Source: Blumeriella jaapii (Eukaryota > Ascomycota > Leotiomycetes > Helotiales > Drepanopezizaceae). From it: a DNA stretch of 64,000 bases. The notes under the pieces are model-generated. The model ran no database searches and was not told where the DNA came from. It worked only from the letters and a program-made list of their open reading frames with translations. Below, in pieces: positions 23,981 to 33,873 of the stretch. The stretch covers positions 612,001 through 676,000 of the forward strand of contig VWND01000004.1 in assembly GCA_009599575.1 (NCBI GenBank), given 5' to 3'. A program made the translations under genes and the position numbers. Every line of letters begins with the position of its first letter. Positions within the stretch are counted from its first letter, which is position 1.

Positions 23981-26118
23981 TATGTATAGCCCGGGGCCCG
24001 GCTCGTCTCCGTCCCGTGTCATCTTCGCCCTCTTCCTCTCTCGTGGCCTCCTGCTCTCCCCTGCGCCGCGACGCGTTTCGCTGTCTCGATGGTGGCTGAC
24101 CTCGGGTGCCTCTTCCAACAGCATTACCTATCAGGCCCGTGGATCGGGCCACAGCTAGACGCAGCATGGCCTGCGATTTCGCCAATGGGAGTCGGGGGGG
24201 GATGGGCGCAGAGGGGGGCAAGAGAGCAGAGCGGGTTGACCGAGATGTCGGGACGGTGGTATGACGGACGGGTGCGATGTGCCCGCGGTACTGTGCGCGC
24301 ATTGATGGGATTGGATTGAATGCATTGCGTGTGCGGTGTTTCGGCGGCCTTGATGCATTGGAGAGCGGGCGCAAAGATGGTGATGGGTGTTCGGTTTGTG
24401 GTGGGGGGAGGGGGAGAACGCAGTGCTGTCGTAGAGTCGAGTGATGCTGTACTGTACATACGCCGTACATCCATAGCTGAGCAGAGGTAACGTTAGATGA
24501 TGGTAGATATTGAACGAGGGTGCGTGGGTGTGAGCACACGAGAGGTGCACGATGTATGTAAGTGCAAGAGTTGTCATGGTGTCGATGTGAGGCTGACGAC
24601 CGTGACAGTGTCGACGACCGGCCGTAGGCTTCATTCGGCCAAGCGGCCGTCTGGACGGTGAGAAAGTGACCGACGGCCGGCGGCCGGATTGGGCAGGCGG
24701 CAGTGCCAACGCCTGCCCGTCCCGGCTGTTCGGCCGACGGCCAGATGCGACACGCAACACCACCAAGAGTCTGCGCTGCTGGCCCATGCGATCCGCAGCG
24801 ACCAGTGCCACCAACAAACTGTCCCCGACGATCGAGCGGCTCGGGTAGGGCAGAGGTCTGCCTGACACCTTAACTGACACGACTTCTTTCTTTCCTGACC
24901 CCTTTCATTGGCGGACGGAGCGTGACGTTAAAAAAAAGTATTTGCTTTTTACAGTGTCCCCTACAGGCGTTAGGTGTGGTTTTCCCTAGTTGGATTACTT
25001 ATCTTGGGGTCAAATGGCGCATTCACCATCCTTTATCTTTCTTGCCATGGCATCGTACGATATTTTACTGATAATATAGAAGCATATTCGGCATTGCGCA
25101 CGGACTTGTGATTACCGATTTACCTGTCAATACCTACCAACCTCTAGGTATCTGCACACCTGTGATTATCTACTTATCTCTCATTATATGCTAAACTCTA
25201 ATTATCGATACAACTATCATTATCTACTTACCTCTAATTACGCAATTGCCTCTAATCACGTACAGTACTTACCTCTAATTACTAAACACCCCTCCCTAAC
25301 TACCTACTCACCTCTCCTTATCTACTTACCTGTAATTATTTACACACCTGTAAACTACCTCCTCACCTCTAATTACATACTTGCCTCTAATCACGTACTT
25401 ACCTCTCATAGCATACTTGCCTAAAAGTCTACTCACCTTTGACTGAATGCTACCTCTTTTGACCTACTCACCTCTAACTACCTCCTCACCTCTAACTATC
25501 TACTGACCTCTCGTTACCTACTGACTTCTCATTACCTACTGACCTCTCATTACCCACCCACTTACTTCTAACAACTGATTTACCTCTCATGGCCTACCTA
25601 CTTCCAGCGCACCTCAATCTTTACCTTTCTTTACCCTTACCTGGCCTCCATACCCTCCGCCCCCCTCCCCTCCCCTCCCCTCCCCTCCCCTCGATACGAG
25701 CAACCCATTCCACTTCTCTCCTTATCGTGTACAGCACGACGCTCGTATGTCAACTCGATTTCCCAGCCGGTCAGTGCCATCCCGGATAGTGGGCTTCTCC
25801 CCCCCTCCCCGGCTTCCTATCCACGGTCCACAGGCAACTCTCCACTATCCACGTTCCCATCCACACCCCGCCTCGTCCGTCTATATCAAAGAAGGTTCGT
25901 CCCTTTCTCTCCGGTTAGAGTTTGACTAAGACATTTTGACATCACATCTGCAGAACATTTGCGTCGACGACGACAGTCAAGTGAGTGGATCCTATTCCCC
26001 CCCAAGCTCCTCCTGCCCTCTCCTCCTCCTCGAAGTACGTACTTGTAACACTGAGGGCATTCCAGACTCCCAATACGTCCCCAGACGTTCGACTCCATCC
26101 CACCTTCCGCCAGCGGCC
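23981..26118. other. intergenic region with a degenerate minisatellite
   Basis: No gene supported, apart from the possible last exon of the dioxygenase (to about 24319). About 25120-25610 is a CT/TA-rich degenerate repeat; 25665-25692 is a run of CCCCT. The last 300 bases are pyrimidine-rich and probably contain the promoter and leader of the Zn2Cys6-like gene. Confidence 0.5.
25120..25610. repeat. degenerate minisatellite, words like CTACTTACCTCTAATTA
   Basis: About 490 bases built from variants of CTACTTACCTCTAATTAC, with repeated words ACCTCTAATTA, TACTTACCTCT and CTACTCACCTC at spacings near 14-20 bases. Copies vary in length and sequence, so the array is old or constantly rearranged. 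Confidence 0.8.
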
Positions 26119-28068
26119 ATGGACGGTTTCGAGCTGAACTGGGCTCTTCTTAACCAGTGGTTCGAGGATCCTAACAACATTCCCTACACTGGCCTTGACA
26201 ACAACAACAACAACAACAACAACACCACCACCACCACCAACACCAACAACGACTGGGACCACTACCAGCTCTTGCCCTTCGACGGCCCGAACCTCTTTAA
26301 CCAGGCCGACCCGCGGCTCGCCCTCGAGTTTCCCAATTACGAGAGCCCGGCACCTTTTACTCGAGCCCCGGCCCGGCGTCCGCAGAAGCACTGCACCAGC
26401 CACCGGTAGCGACGCCGGCGCCGGCGCCTGTGCCCGCGCCCGCGCCCGCGAAGCGCCAGCGTCACGCGTCCGAAGAATCATCCGACGGGACGCTCGTCGT
26501 CCGCCCTCGGAAGACCCGAAAGTTGAAAGCGCCGCTGGAGACGGCCAGGGTGCGCGTGAAGGGCGCCTGTTTCCTGTGCAAGAAGAAGAGGAAGCCGGTG
26601 AGTGCGGGCGCGCGTGTCGGCGACGTGTGGAACTGATCGAGAACCAGTGCCAAGATGGAGACGAAGCGAATGGCCCGTGCAAGAGGTGCGAAAGCCATCC
26701 CGACACCATCACGCTGATTCCCGGGCTCGTTCGTCCCGTCTGCTGGCGCCCCAACGTGGGCTCGACTGAAGTCTTTCGGCGAGGTACATGCCGCTCTCTC
26801 CCTCGCCCGGCCCGCCTGACGGTCAAGAGAGGCATCTGCTAATCCGCCATAGGCCCGACCCTCGATTTCGCAGCGTCGCGACGCGGCAACAGCGTCGATG
26901 CCGCGCCGGGGAAGCAGGCCTTGTGGAGGCAGTTCGCGGTTCGTCGGAGCGGCAGTGATTCGTCGCGCGTGGTCGACTTGTCCCAATACGGGATGGGGAG
27001 CACACTGAGCATCCGGCTGGACAAGTACAAGCCGAAGGAGTACGACAAGCAATCCTACACCTGGTACGAACAGGGGCGCGAGAGGTACTACCACACCCCG
27101 GCCTTTGGCATCGCCAACCTGGGAATGGCGACGTCGGCCATCGAGGCCTTCCAGCGACAGAACGCCGAGCGATATATCGAGGCGCATCTGCGGTCCGCCA
27201 CCGAGATGACGTGCAGGACTTCCAGGCCGCGCAACAGCACAAGGTACGCATGGCATCGATGCGAGTGACCCTCCCTCCTTGCCACTAACCGCCGTGGTCA
27301 GAGCCTGCCGCTCGTCGAGCGCGCCCTGAAACTCTGGGTCGCCTGCCGCTTCATCGAAGAGCCCTGGTCCATCGTCGGCAGCGAGACCCTCGGCATGACC
27401 ACCGACCCCAACCCCGCCTGCCCCTACTACGATCGCGTGCCCGTACCGCCCATCGTCGACTTGCAGATCGACCTCATCGTCGTCAGCGAGATCCTGCAGC
27501 CGGAGCTCAAGAAGATCCTCCGCTTGCTGAAGGAGAAGCTGGAGTCGAGCGCGCCGTGGAACGACTGGTTCGAGATATACCTGGCCTATCCTGTTGCACA
27601 ACGTCGAGTTGACGATGGCTCACGATGCCTGGTTCGTCCAGCGGTACAACCTGAAGGTACTGTAGCTCTCTCTTCCTCCCGCCCCGTCCCCTCTCCTCAC
27701 ATCCCGCCTCCGCTCTCGCGGTCACCTCTTCGCGAACGTCCCCCGAGCCTCCGAAGCAACCCAGGCTAACACGAACCCGCGCCCTCCAGAAAAAATACTC
27801 CAACAGGGCCCTCATCGACACCATCTCCCAGGGCGCCACGACGCTCCTCACCTGCTTCCATTACGCCCACCAGGGCTTCGCGCCCTTCTTCAACCCGGAC
27901 CTCGAGCACAGCCAGTCTTTCTCGGCGGAGCAGCGTGACTTCCTCCGCGGCACGCGCCCGCTCCTGGGCTCCCTCACGGGCGCACATGTGAGCGACCCGG
28001 CCCAGGAGCTGTTCTGGACGAGCCAGCTGCACCGCCAGCATTGGAGACCGATTGAGCTGACTGGGTGA
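26119..28068 (+). CDS. Zn2Cys6-like fungal transcription factor, three frame breaks
   Basis: Probable nuclear regulator. Exons: 26119-26597, 26648-26783, 26853-27243, 27302-27656 and 27790-28068. The start MDGFELNWALLNQWF is followed by an Asn/Thr run, a Pro/Ala-rich linker and a basic region, then the zinc cluster split by intron 1: CFLCKKKRKP and CQDGDEANGPCKRC, last Cys about 15 residues on. Spacing C-2-C-6-C-9-C-2-C-15-C differs from the classic cluster in the final gap. The C-terminal region (SLPLVERALKLWVACRFI, later HDAWFVQRYN and TTLLTCFHYAHQG) resembles the conserved tail of a fungal factor subfamily. Reading through needs three one-base corrections: +1 at 26346-26348, +1 near 27205 and -1 at 27590-27591. 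With these the coding length is 1,641 bases (546 residues). Confidence 0.72.
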
Positions 28069-28744
28069 GGGTGGTGACTGCACGCGTCTCATGATTTTCT
28101 CTCCGTCCTGCGAAATTTCTCATCCCATGTCCTCGTATCGTACGAATTTCCCTAGGTTTTGCCAGCGTCGGGAAGCAGGTGGCTGGCTATATACCTCGTG
28201 TTTGATTTTCGTTCGAATCTTATTTTTTCGAGCCGTTGCTTGCCATCGCTGTAGAAGATGTGAACAGTCCGCGTCACTTGCGCAGCGGGGGAGGCAACGC
28301 CGTCAGTCGTATGTTGGTTTTTGTCTTACTGTACTACTGTACATTCCTGTCTTGGGGGGAGATTTGCATGGATCACGTGACTACTATTTCCCCCATCATG
28401 GTGATGTGACAGAGTCTCCGCCGGCGGGACCTCCATCCCCGCGGAGAAGATGGTGAGGGCCTCAGATCTTCTTGCTCGCTCTCATACAATGCGGTTCACT
28501 GCGCGGTATCGACCGTGGTCGAGGAGAGGCCGAGCGAGCGCTTCGCAATCCGCGAGTCACATCCATCACCCCTTACACAGTACCGTACGGTAGCACTACG
28601 AAAGCCAATGCCATTGAATTCCTCTCGCCCATTTGTTGGGAAAGGCCATGCTCTCGCTACCCAGCAAGCAGCCTACAGCGAAATCGCTCCTCCTCGAATG
28701 CCTTGCGCGCCAGCCGTCAGCCGTCAGCCGTCAGCCGTCAGCCG
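28069..28744. other. intergenic region between convergent genes
   Basis: No gene seen. Ends with five near-perfect copies of CAGCCGT (about 28709-28743) that run right up to the stop codon of the next gene on the minus strand. Confidence 0.5.
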
Positions 28745-29599
28745 TTACTCCCCTCGAGTCTTCCCAGACGCAGGCGCAGGCACAGGTTTATCCCTAATGC
28801 TCCCCGACCGCATCGCCTTCCTCTGCAGCACCGGATCGACGGAGAAGAGCCTCTCTGTCGCTCCCGCTCCCGCTCCTGCCCCTGCTTCCGCTCCCACCGT
28901 CGCCGCTCTCTGTGGCCTCGTCGGCTCCGTCGGCTCCGACATCACGGCGCTCGCGGGCCCCTGACGCCCCGGCCATGGAGCATCTGCCGTGCTGGTTGCG
29001 CTGCGTTCCAGGTCCGTAGCTGAGCCGGGCTGGGACGCGGTCTCGAGCTGGGACGCGGCCTCGCGGGTCGAGGGCCTACGGGACAAGGTCTCGCCGCCTT
29101 CTGCGCCGCCATTGTTTGCGCCGCCGTTGTCTGCGCCGCCGGGAACGACCTCCTCATCGTCGCACGGGAGGAAGCGTGGCATGGTCCTCGTGCTTCCCGA
29201 GCTCATCATCTGGCGTGTTGAGGACGCTTCGCCACCTGCGTACAGTCAGTCCGTCAGTATCGTTAGCAGCCGGTATCGATCCCCAGCCCACGCGGAATCC
29301 CGACCGCTCGGCCGCTGGATGGGGATGTGGTAGGTGAGGTGGCTGCTTACATCGATGAAGGGTGCCGTATCTCGCGCCCGGTTCGCCGCGCCAGAAACTA
29401 CCGTCCGCGTCTTGGTAGCTGAAGGTCTGCGTGTCGGCGTCGTAGCTCACGCGCGTCATGCCCGGCGGCAGACGACCTTCGTCCTAGATGTTCCTTTGTC
29501 AGATGGCTTTTGCAGAAGAGGAAGGACTCGGCGGGGAGGGAAAAGCTGCGTCTGACGTACGGAGTCTGCGTCCAGCCAGCGGGAGCGCTGCCCACCCAT
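28745..29599 (-). CDS. conserved hypothetical fungal protein
   Basis: Three exons: 29561-29599, 29351-29483 and 28745-29235 (introns 77 and 115 bases), 220 residues. The first exon gives MGGQRSRWLDADS, joined by a GTACGT donor to DEGRLPPGMTRVSYDA and then DTQTFSYQDADGSFWRG and EPGARYG. This N-terminal block of about 55 residues looks like a small beta-rich domain that I associate with uncharacterised ascomycete proteins. The rest is low-complexity, with Gly/Ala/Asn and Glu/Pro/Ala-rich stretches, likely disordered. No signal peptide or membrane segment. An alternative first exon in another frame has no ATG. Function unknown. Confidence 0.72.
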
Positions 29600-30030
29600 T
29601 TTGGCTCTTGTCTTCCGGTCTGGAGATCGAAAGTTGAACCTGGTCGAGGAGAGCGGAAAGTGTCGGACAAGCAGTTTTGAGGTCAGCACAGAATCGATGT
29701 GTTATGCGCGGTTTTGTAGAGATGGTCGCGGAGAGCGGAGAGTGTCAAGGAGAGCGGAGAGTGTCGAGGAGAGCGGAGAGTGTCAAGGAGAACGGAGACT
29801 GTCGGACGAGCAGTTTTGGGGTCAGCACAGAATCGATGTGGTATCCACCGTTTCCGCAGAGAGTCTTGACGAGATCGCGAGTCCTTGATGTGGGTTCGTC
29901 ACCGCTGCGTCGTGCGATTCACGATGGGGTTTTGCGTGAACGGCCTCTAGGAAGTCACCGAACAGAGCAGCGCTAGCTACCTAGGCAGGAACGCATTCAG
30001 CTTAGCTCGACAAGCAGCCCACGTCTCCTC
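29600..30030. repeat. nested repeats upstream of the conserved hypothetical gene
   Basis: A block of about 40 bases (GTCGGACAAGCAGTTTTGAG, then GTCAGCACAGAATCGATGTG) at 29662-29702 is repeated with few changes at 29801-29841. Between them are four or five tandem copies of a 19-base unit, GGAGAGCGGAGAGTGTCAA. The whole is a local duplication with an internal tandem array. Confidence 0.85.
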
Positions 30031-30393
30031 TTAGTCACGCCCGACATCCACGCGACAAACAACAAACAACCACACGCCGGGGGGCCTTTCTTTACTCCTA
30101 TCTATCCTCCAGTACATCAAAACACAAGCCCAAGAACACAACTGCTGCAAGTGGTTTTTCCACGGCTGCAAACTCACCCGCAGTTTTCTGCACCAGCAAC
30201 AGGAAACCGCCCGTCCGTCGCCCCGGATCCCCCATAATGCCATACCTTCCTCGCTCTGCGGATTTTGGGAGATGTATGGACTGAATCCCTGATCAGAGGG
30301 ACGTGAATGGCTTTGCAGAACTCGGGTCTTGGGGCGCCCACTCATCTTGATGGGGATCTGCTCTCCCGAAGCCAGTATTCTAGCGTTCTGCAT
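30031..30393 (-). CDS. hypothetical ORF, uncertain
   Basis: Open frame of 120 codons from ATG 30393. The first 45 residues (KMSGRPKTRVLQSHSRP, then GFSPYISQNPQSEE) look protein-like and are followed by a GTATGG donor, with GGTGCAG acceptors 55-60 bases on, so the true gene may be spliced here. The C-terminal part, rich in Cys and Trp, looks unnatural. No family recognised. Confidence 0.28.
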   Translation of the reverse strand: MQNARILASGEQIPIKMSGRPKTRVLQSHSRPSDQGFSPYISQNPQSEEGMALWGIRGDGRAVSCCWCRKLRVSLQPWKNHLQQLCSWACVLMYWRIDRSKERPPGVWLFVVCRVDVGRD

Positions 30394-33113
30394 ACTGATG
30401 TGAGTGAGGTTTGCTTGCTTGAGAACTGGCCCGGCTAAGGCTTCTTTCTAATGAGCCCGAGTCCATACTGTTATGGTATGTAAGTAAGTATGTATGTATG
30501 TATGCAACAGCCCAACAGAGTTAGATGTGTGTGTTTATATCATATACAGCCTTGAAATGGAGCACGCTCAACCTCACCCCCCAAAACACACACACATCCT
30601 GAGATGTGGCCACGGCACGTCCCTTGTAACGCAGCCTGGGGTGTCTCCTCTGAGGGAGGTGACCGCCCACGTTAGTCTACGCGACGAATGCCGCTTCACG
30701 GATGAGGTGCTGCTGCCGTGGGCACTCGTGTGTTTCGCGCCAGCGTGGCAGTTTGACTTTGCCCCACGTACAGTAGGTAAGGTAGGTAAGTACAGCAAGT
30801 AAACAAGTAAGTTAGTAAGTAAGTAGGACCCGAGACCCTCTCCTCTCGAAAAGCCGAGGCCGTCCTTTGGTCGCGAGAACGAGGCGCTTGGTCTTGGGAG
30901 CTCGGGTCCGGGTTCGGGTTCGGGTTTGGATGTTGCAGGTGTACTGTACATATTCTTTGGGGGGCGGCGCGGTGGGCGGGATGAGGATCTCTCCTTGCTT
31001 GTACTGACTGCACTGTACTGTATATCTGGATGATCTTTCACGTCCGACGGGCTGGGATGGGCGCTTTTCGAGTCCACGATACGATCGATGCATTTTTCTT
31101 GCGGTTAATCACGGGAAATCTGACTTCACGATCGTGAATGAAAATGCTGATTTGCGATATCGCCGTTTTTTTGCTGTGTTCAGGGACCTGTGTCTGAAAG
31201 CTGGTTTTTCGCTTGTATGTATTGTAAATACATTAGATTTACAATATAACCCTGCATCGGACTATTTACAGAACACACAATACAATACAATACAATATAA
31301 CATAAAACTTATTCTCCACGGTGTAAAAGTGCTTCAACCTACAGCACAATAAGCCCCTTACATAGTACAATCCAAGACTCCTTTTTTGCCTATAGCTCTA
31401 CCCTGCATAGTCGCGTGCTTTGGTCTTTCCTAGGACATCTCCTAACCTTTTTTTTCTCTCCCCACCAATAAGTGGCTGTTTCTGCACGATGTTTATATGT
31501 ATCTATCTACCTTTTCTTGATATTCGGCAGAAGCGGAAGATCCGATCTCCAAATGATGCAACGAGATTCTACTTTGGAAAACAGTGGGTTTTTTCGATGT
31601 AAAGCGATCTGAAGATTTTCAAGCCGGGAGTTCGGTGTACCTTTTGTACGACGACCAGAGGGATTCTTTTGGGGGAGGAGGAGAAGGGGGGTTCCAGCAG
31701 AACATCGTCACAATTCAGGTAGGTAATTACGCCAAGCCGTGGTTGGTTGGAAAGTCGTGGTCTGACTGCGAGTCGTCGATTGAACTGCGCATAACCCCTG
31801 AAATAGATCCTGTCGAGCACGTTTGAAAAGCGATGCAGAGAATCATGCACAAGTTGCATTTCGGAAAGGTATCTTGTTTTTGTTTGTGCAAAGAAAAAAA
31901 GGAAACAAAAAAGAGCAAGATGTTGAGTGGTTAAAGCAATGGATTAAACATCATTATTGTCGTTAGCTTCTCGGGAGCTAACATTTTAGTACCTTTCACG
32001 TTTTGTCTGATACTGTATGTATATTGCGCAAGGCAAAAGCTCGATATAGGCATGGGTAAAGTAGAGCTTTGGCTTCGCTTTCATCATCTTTATTATCAGT
32101 CTATTTATTAGTCATTAAATCTTATTGAAATTAGCATTAGGGGAAGAGAAAGAGGGGGGGGGGGGGGGGGGGTGGTCGCTAAGAAAATGGGGCATTTGAT
32201 CTGCAATTCTACCTGTCAGCCTTCACCATTAGATCGGTTGCCGTTCTCGCCTCTGCGTATCCGGGGCATCACGCTCGCTCGCCGCTGGATTCACCTTAGG
32301 GGTACGATCGGCATGTTTGGCAGCATTGTCAGTACTCCCAGAGACCGACCACGGTCCTAGCTGGATCCTGATTCTCCTTCCTGCCTCACAACAGTGAGTG
32401 ACCCATTGCACACGTGGTCCAACCGCTTATTTCCCACCCAAGACAAACATCGTTTCTGTACATAATCATCGATTCGACCTTCCGATTTCCATTGAGGCTC
32501 TACTTTTTGAAATGGATTTATGCTTACATCAACTAAGCTTTGTTCACGTCGTTTGATCAGATTCTCTGCTGTTGCGTTCAGAACCAAGTGGGCATTTTCG
32601 TAAAATCCAAGTTTCTCGACTTAGGGAGGCGAAAGGAACTCTTTGATCCTATCGATAAGCTACTTTCGGAGCTACAAAGAGTCCTGATTTACTGCTTTTG
32701 CTTGCTTGTGTCTTGATCATTCGCTGAGAGAATCATCCGCTGAGAGAATCATCCGCTGAGAGATTTGTCCAGCATGTATTTATTTAATCGTACGACTACT
32801 GTCGTGCATAACAATGATGAAGTGACCGATCATCCTTTGGGTTGGTGCAAAAATGGGCGATTTGTTTAATCCTAAATGGGATACTGTACCTGAGATGTTT
32901 GTCATTGGAAGAAAGCTGGTCTTGCAGCTACTTGGCGGCGGTTTATAGAAGAGCGACTAGAGGGACGATCAACACCAAAGGATTGAACTATCGGAAATTT
33001 GTTTGGATATATATATTCGGTGGACTTCTATTAACGCGTTGGTGATATATAACCACCTCGACAGGGCGAAACTATGCTCCGACTCGAGGTATATTAGAGG
33101 CAGGGATAGCCTT
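30394..33113. other. AT-richer gene-free stretch
   Basis: About 2.7 kb with no supported gene. It holds short GTAT/GTAAG repeats (30478-30510, 30776-30828), ACAAT repeats (31272-31300), a run of 19 G (32154-32172), a tRNA-like hairpin (31919-31990) and three copies of a 16-base unit at 32716-32763. Visually richer in A and T than the flanking genes. Confidence 0.5.
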
Positions 33114-33873
33114 TCAACTCTCTTGTTCAACCACGAGGCATCCTCCAAAGGGACCAGCTTGAGCAGAGTTACGGAAGCGGAGGATGCAGAAGTTCCCGGA
33201 GGGTCCTTCAGGGAATTAGTACTTCTGCCTTCCAGATTGGGTAGATGATCATTACCTCCAACACATTTGAGATCCGGCGGCATCGTGACCGTGACGTTGA
33301 ACTCCTCGAACTTGGCTAAAGAGAAACCATTGGCACCGGGGATATTGTTGTCGATTTCAAGTGTCTTCGAGAAGGCGCCATCGTTGCCTATAGCCAGCCA
33401 TATCAGCTTAAGTTCGCCGCGAGTTTGAACTTGTATCATTTACCAGCATCCTCCTGCAAGTCCGCAATGTATGGCCCACCGCCATCTGCGTTGACTTGAT
33501 GGACGACAACCACCACTCTGGTGCCTGCCTTGACTTTGGTGATTTTGGATTCGGAGACGGCCTCCGCAATTTCCTTTTCAATGTCGACGATACCCGTCAA
33601 CTGGGTTCGACCACATAGGCTGGCCGTTTGGCGTCGATCTCGGACTGTCGGATAATCGTGGTATCCAGTTGGCAGGGAACGATAAGCGTGCAGTTACGCG
33701 CAATTGAGTCGTCGACCGAGAATCCAACCGAAGATGGCGATCCTTCTTCACCCTATCATCTGGTTAGGCGATTTTCTTTCTCGGTTACGTGGTCATACCT
33801 GAGCCGAGAGCAAGACACAATGTGCCTGGGCCAAGGCAACGAAAGCCGCGCTGTAAAGAATTGATGAAAGCAT
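33114..33873 (-). CDS. Egh16-like (gEgh16/MAS3-type) secreted protein, one frame break
   Basis: Member of a fungal secreted family first known from infection-stage transcripts of plant pathogens; molecular role unknown. Four exons: 33799-33873, 33444-33752, 33256-33387 and 33114-33205 (introns 46, 56 and 50 bases). Exon 1 encodes a signal peptide (MLSSILYSAAFVALAQA) followed by HCVLLSAQ. Then come GEEGSPSSVGFSVDD, ARNCTLIVPCQ, DTTIIRQSEIDA, LCGRTQLTGIVDIE, VVVHQVNADGGGPYIADL, NNIPGANGFSLAKF, MPPDLKCVGG and AGPFGGCLVV near the C-terminus, the ordered blocks of the family with its conserved cysteines. One missing A at the AAA run (33627-33629, TTT on +) breaks the frame after EIDAK; restoring it gives 202 residues and a coding length of 609. 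One cysteine-rich block reads FRFRN-like (CILRFRN), having lost a cysteine usual there. Confidence 0.8.

Noticed and set aside
23297..24124. 275-codon minus-strand frame
   Set aside because: Antisense to the dioxygenase exons and running through the poly-G tract; its proline run is that tract read backwards.
26462..27601. 379-codon minus-strand frame
   Set aside because: Shadow of the GC-rich Zn2Cys6-like gene on the other strand; no domain pattern.
18000..28100. Secondary-metabolite gene cluster
   Set aside because: A transporter, a dioxygenase and a regulator sit together, but no synthase, synthetase or cyclase backbone gene is present.
29456..29689. Alternative first exons for the conserved hypothetical gene opening with TTG or further upstream
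   Set aside because: The ATG at 29599 with GTACGT donor joins in phase and gives a natural N-terminus.
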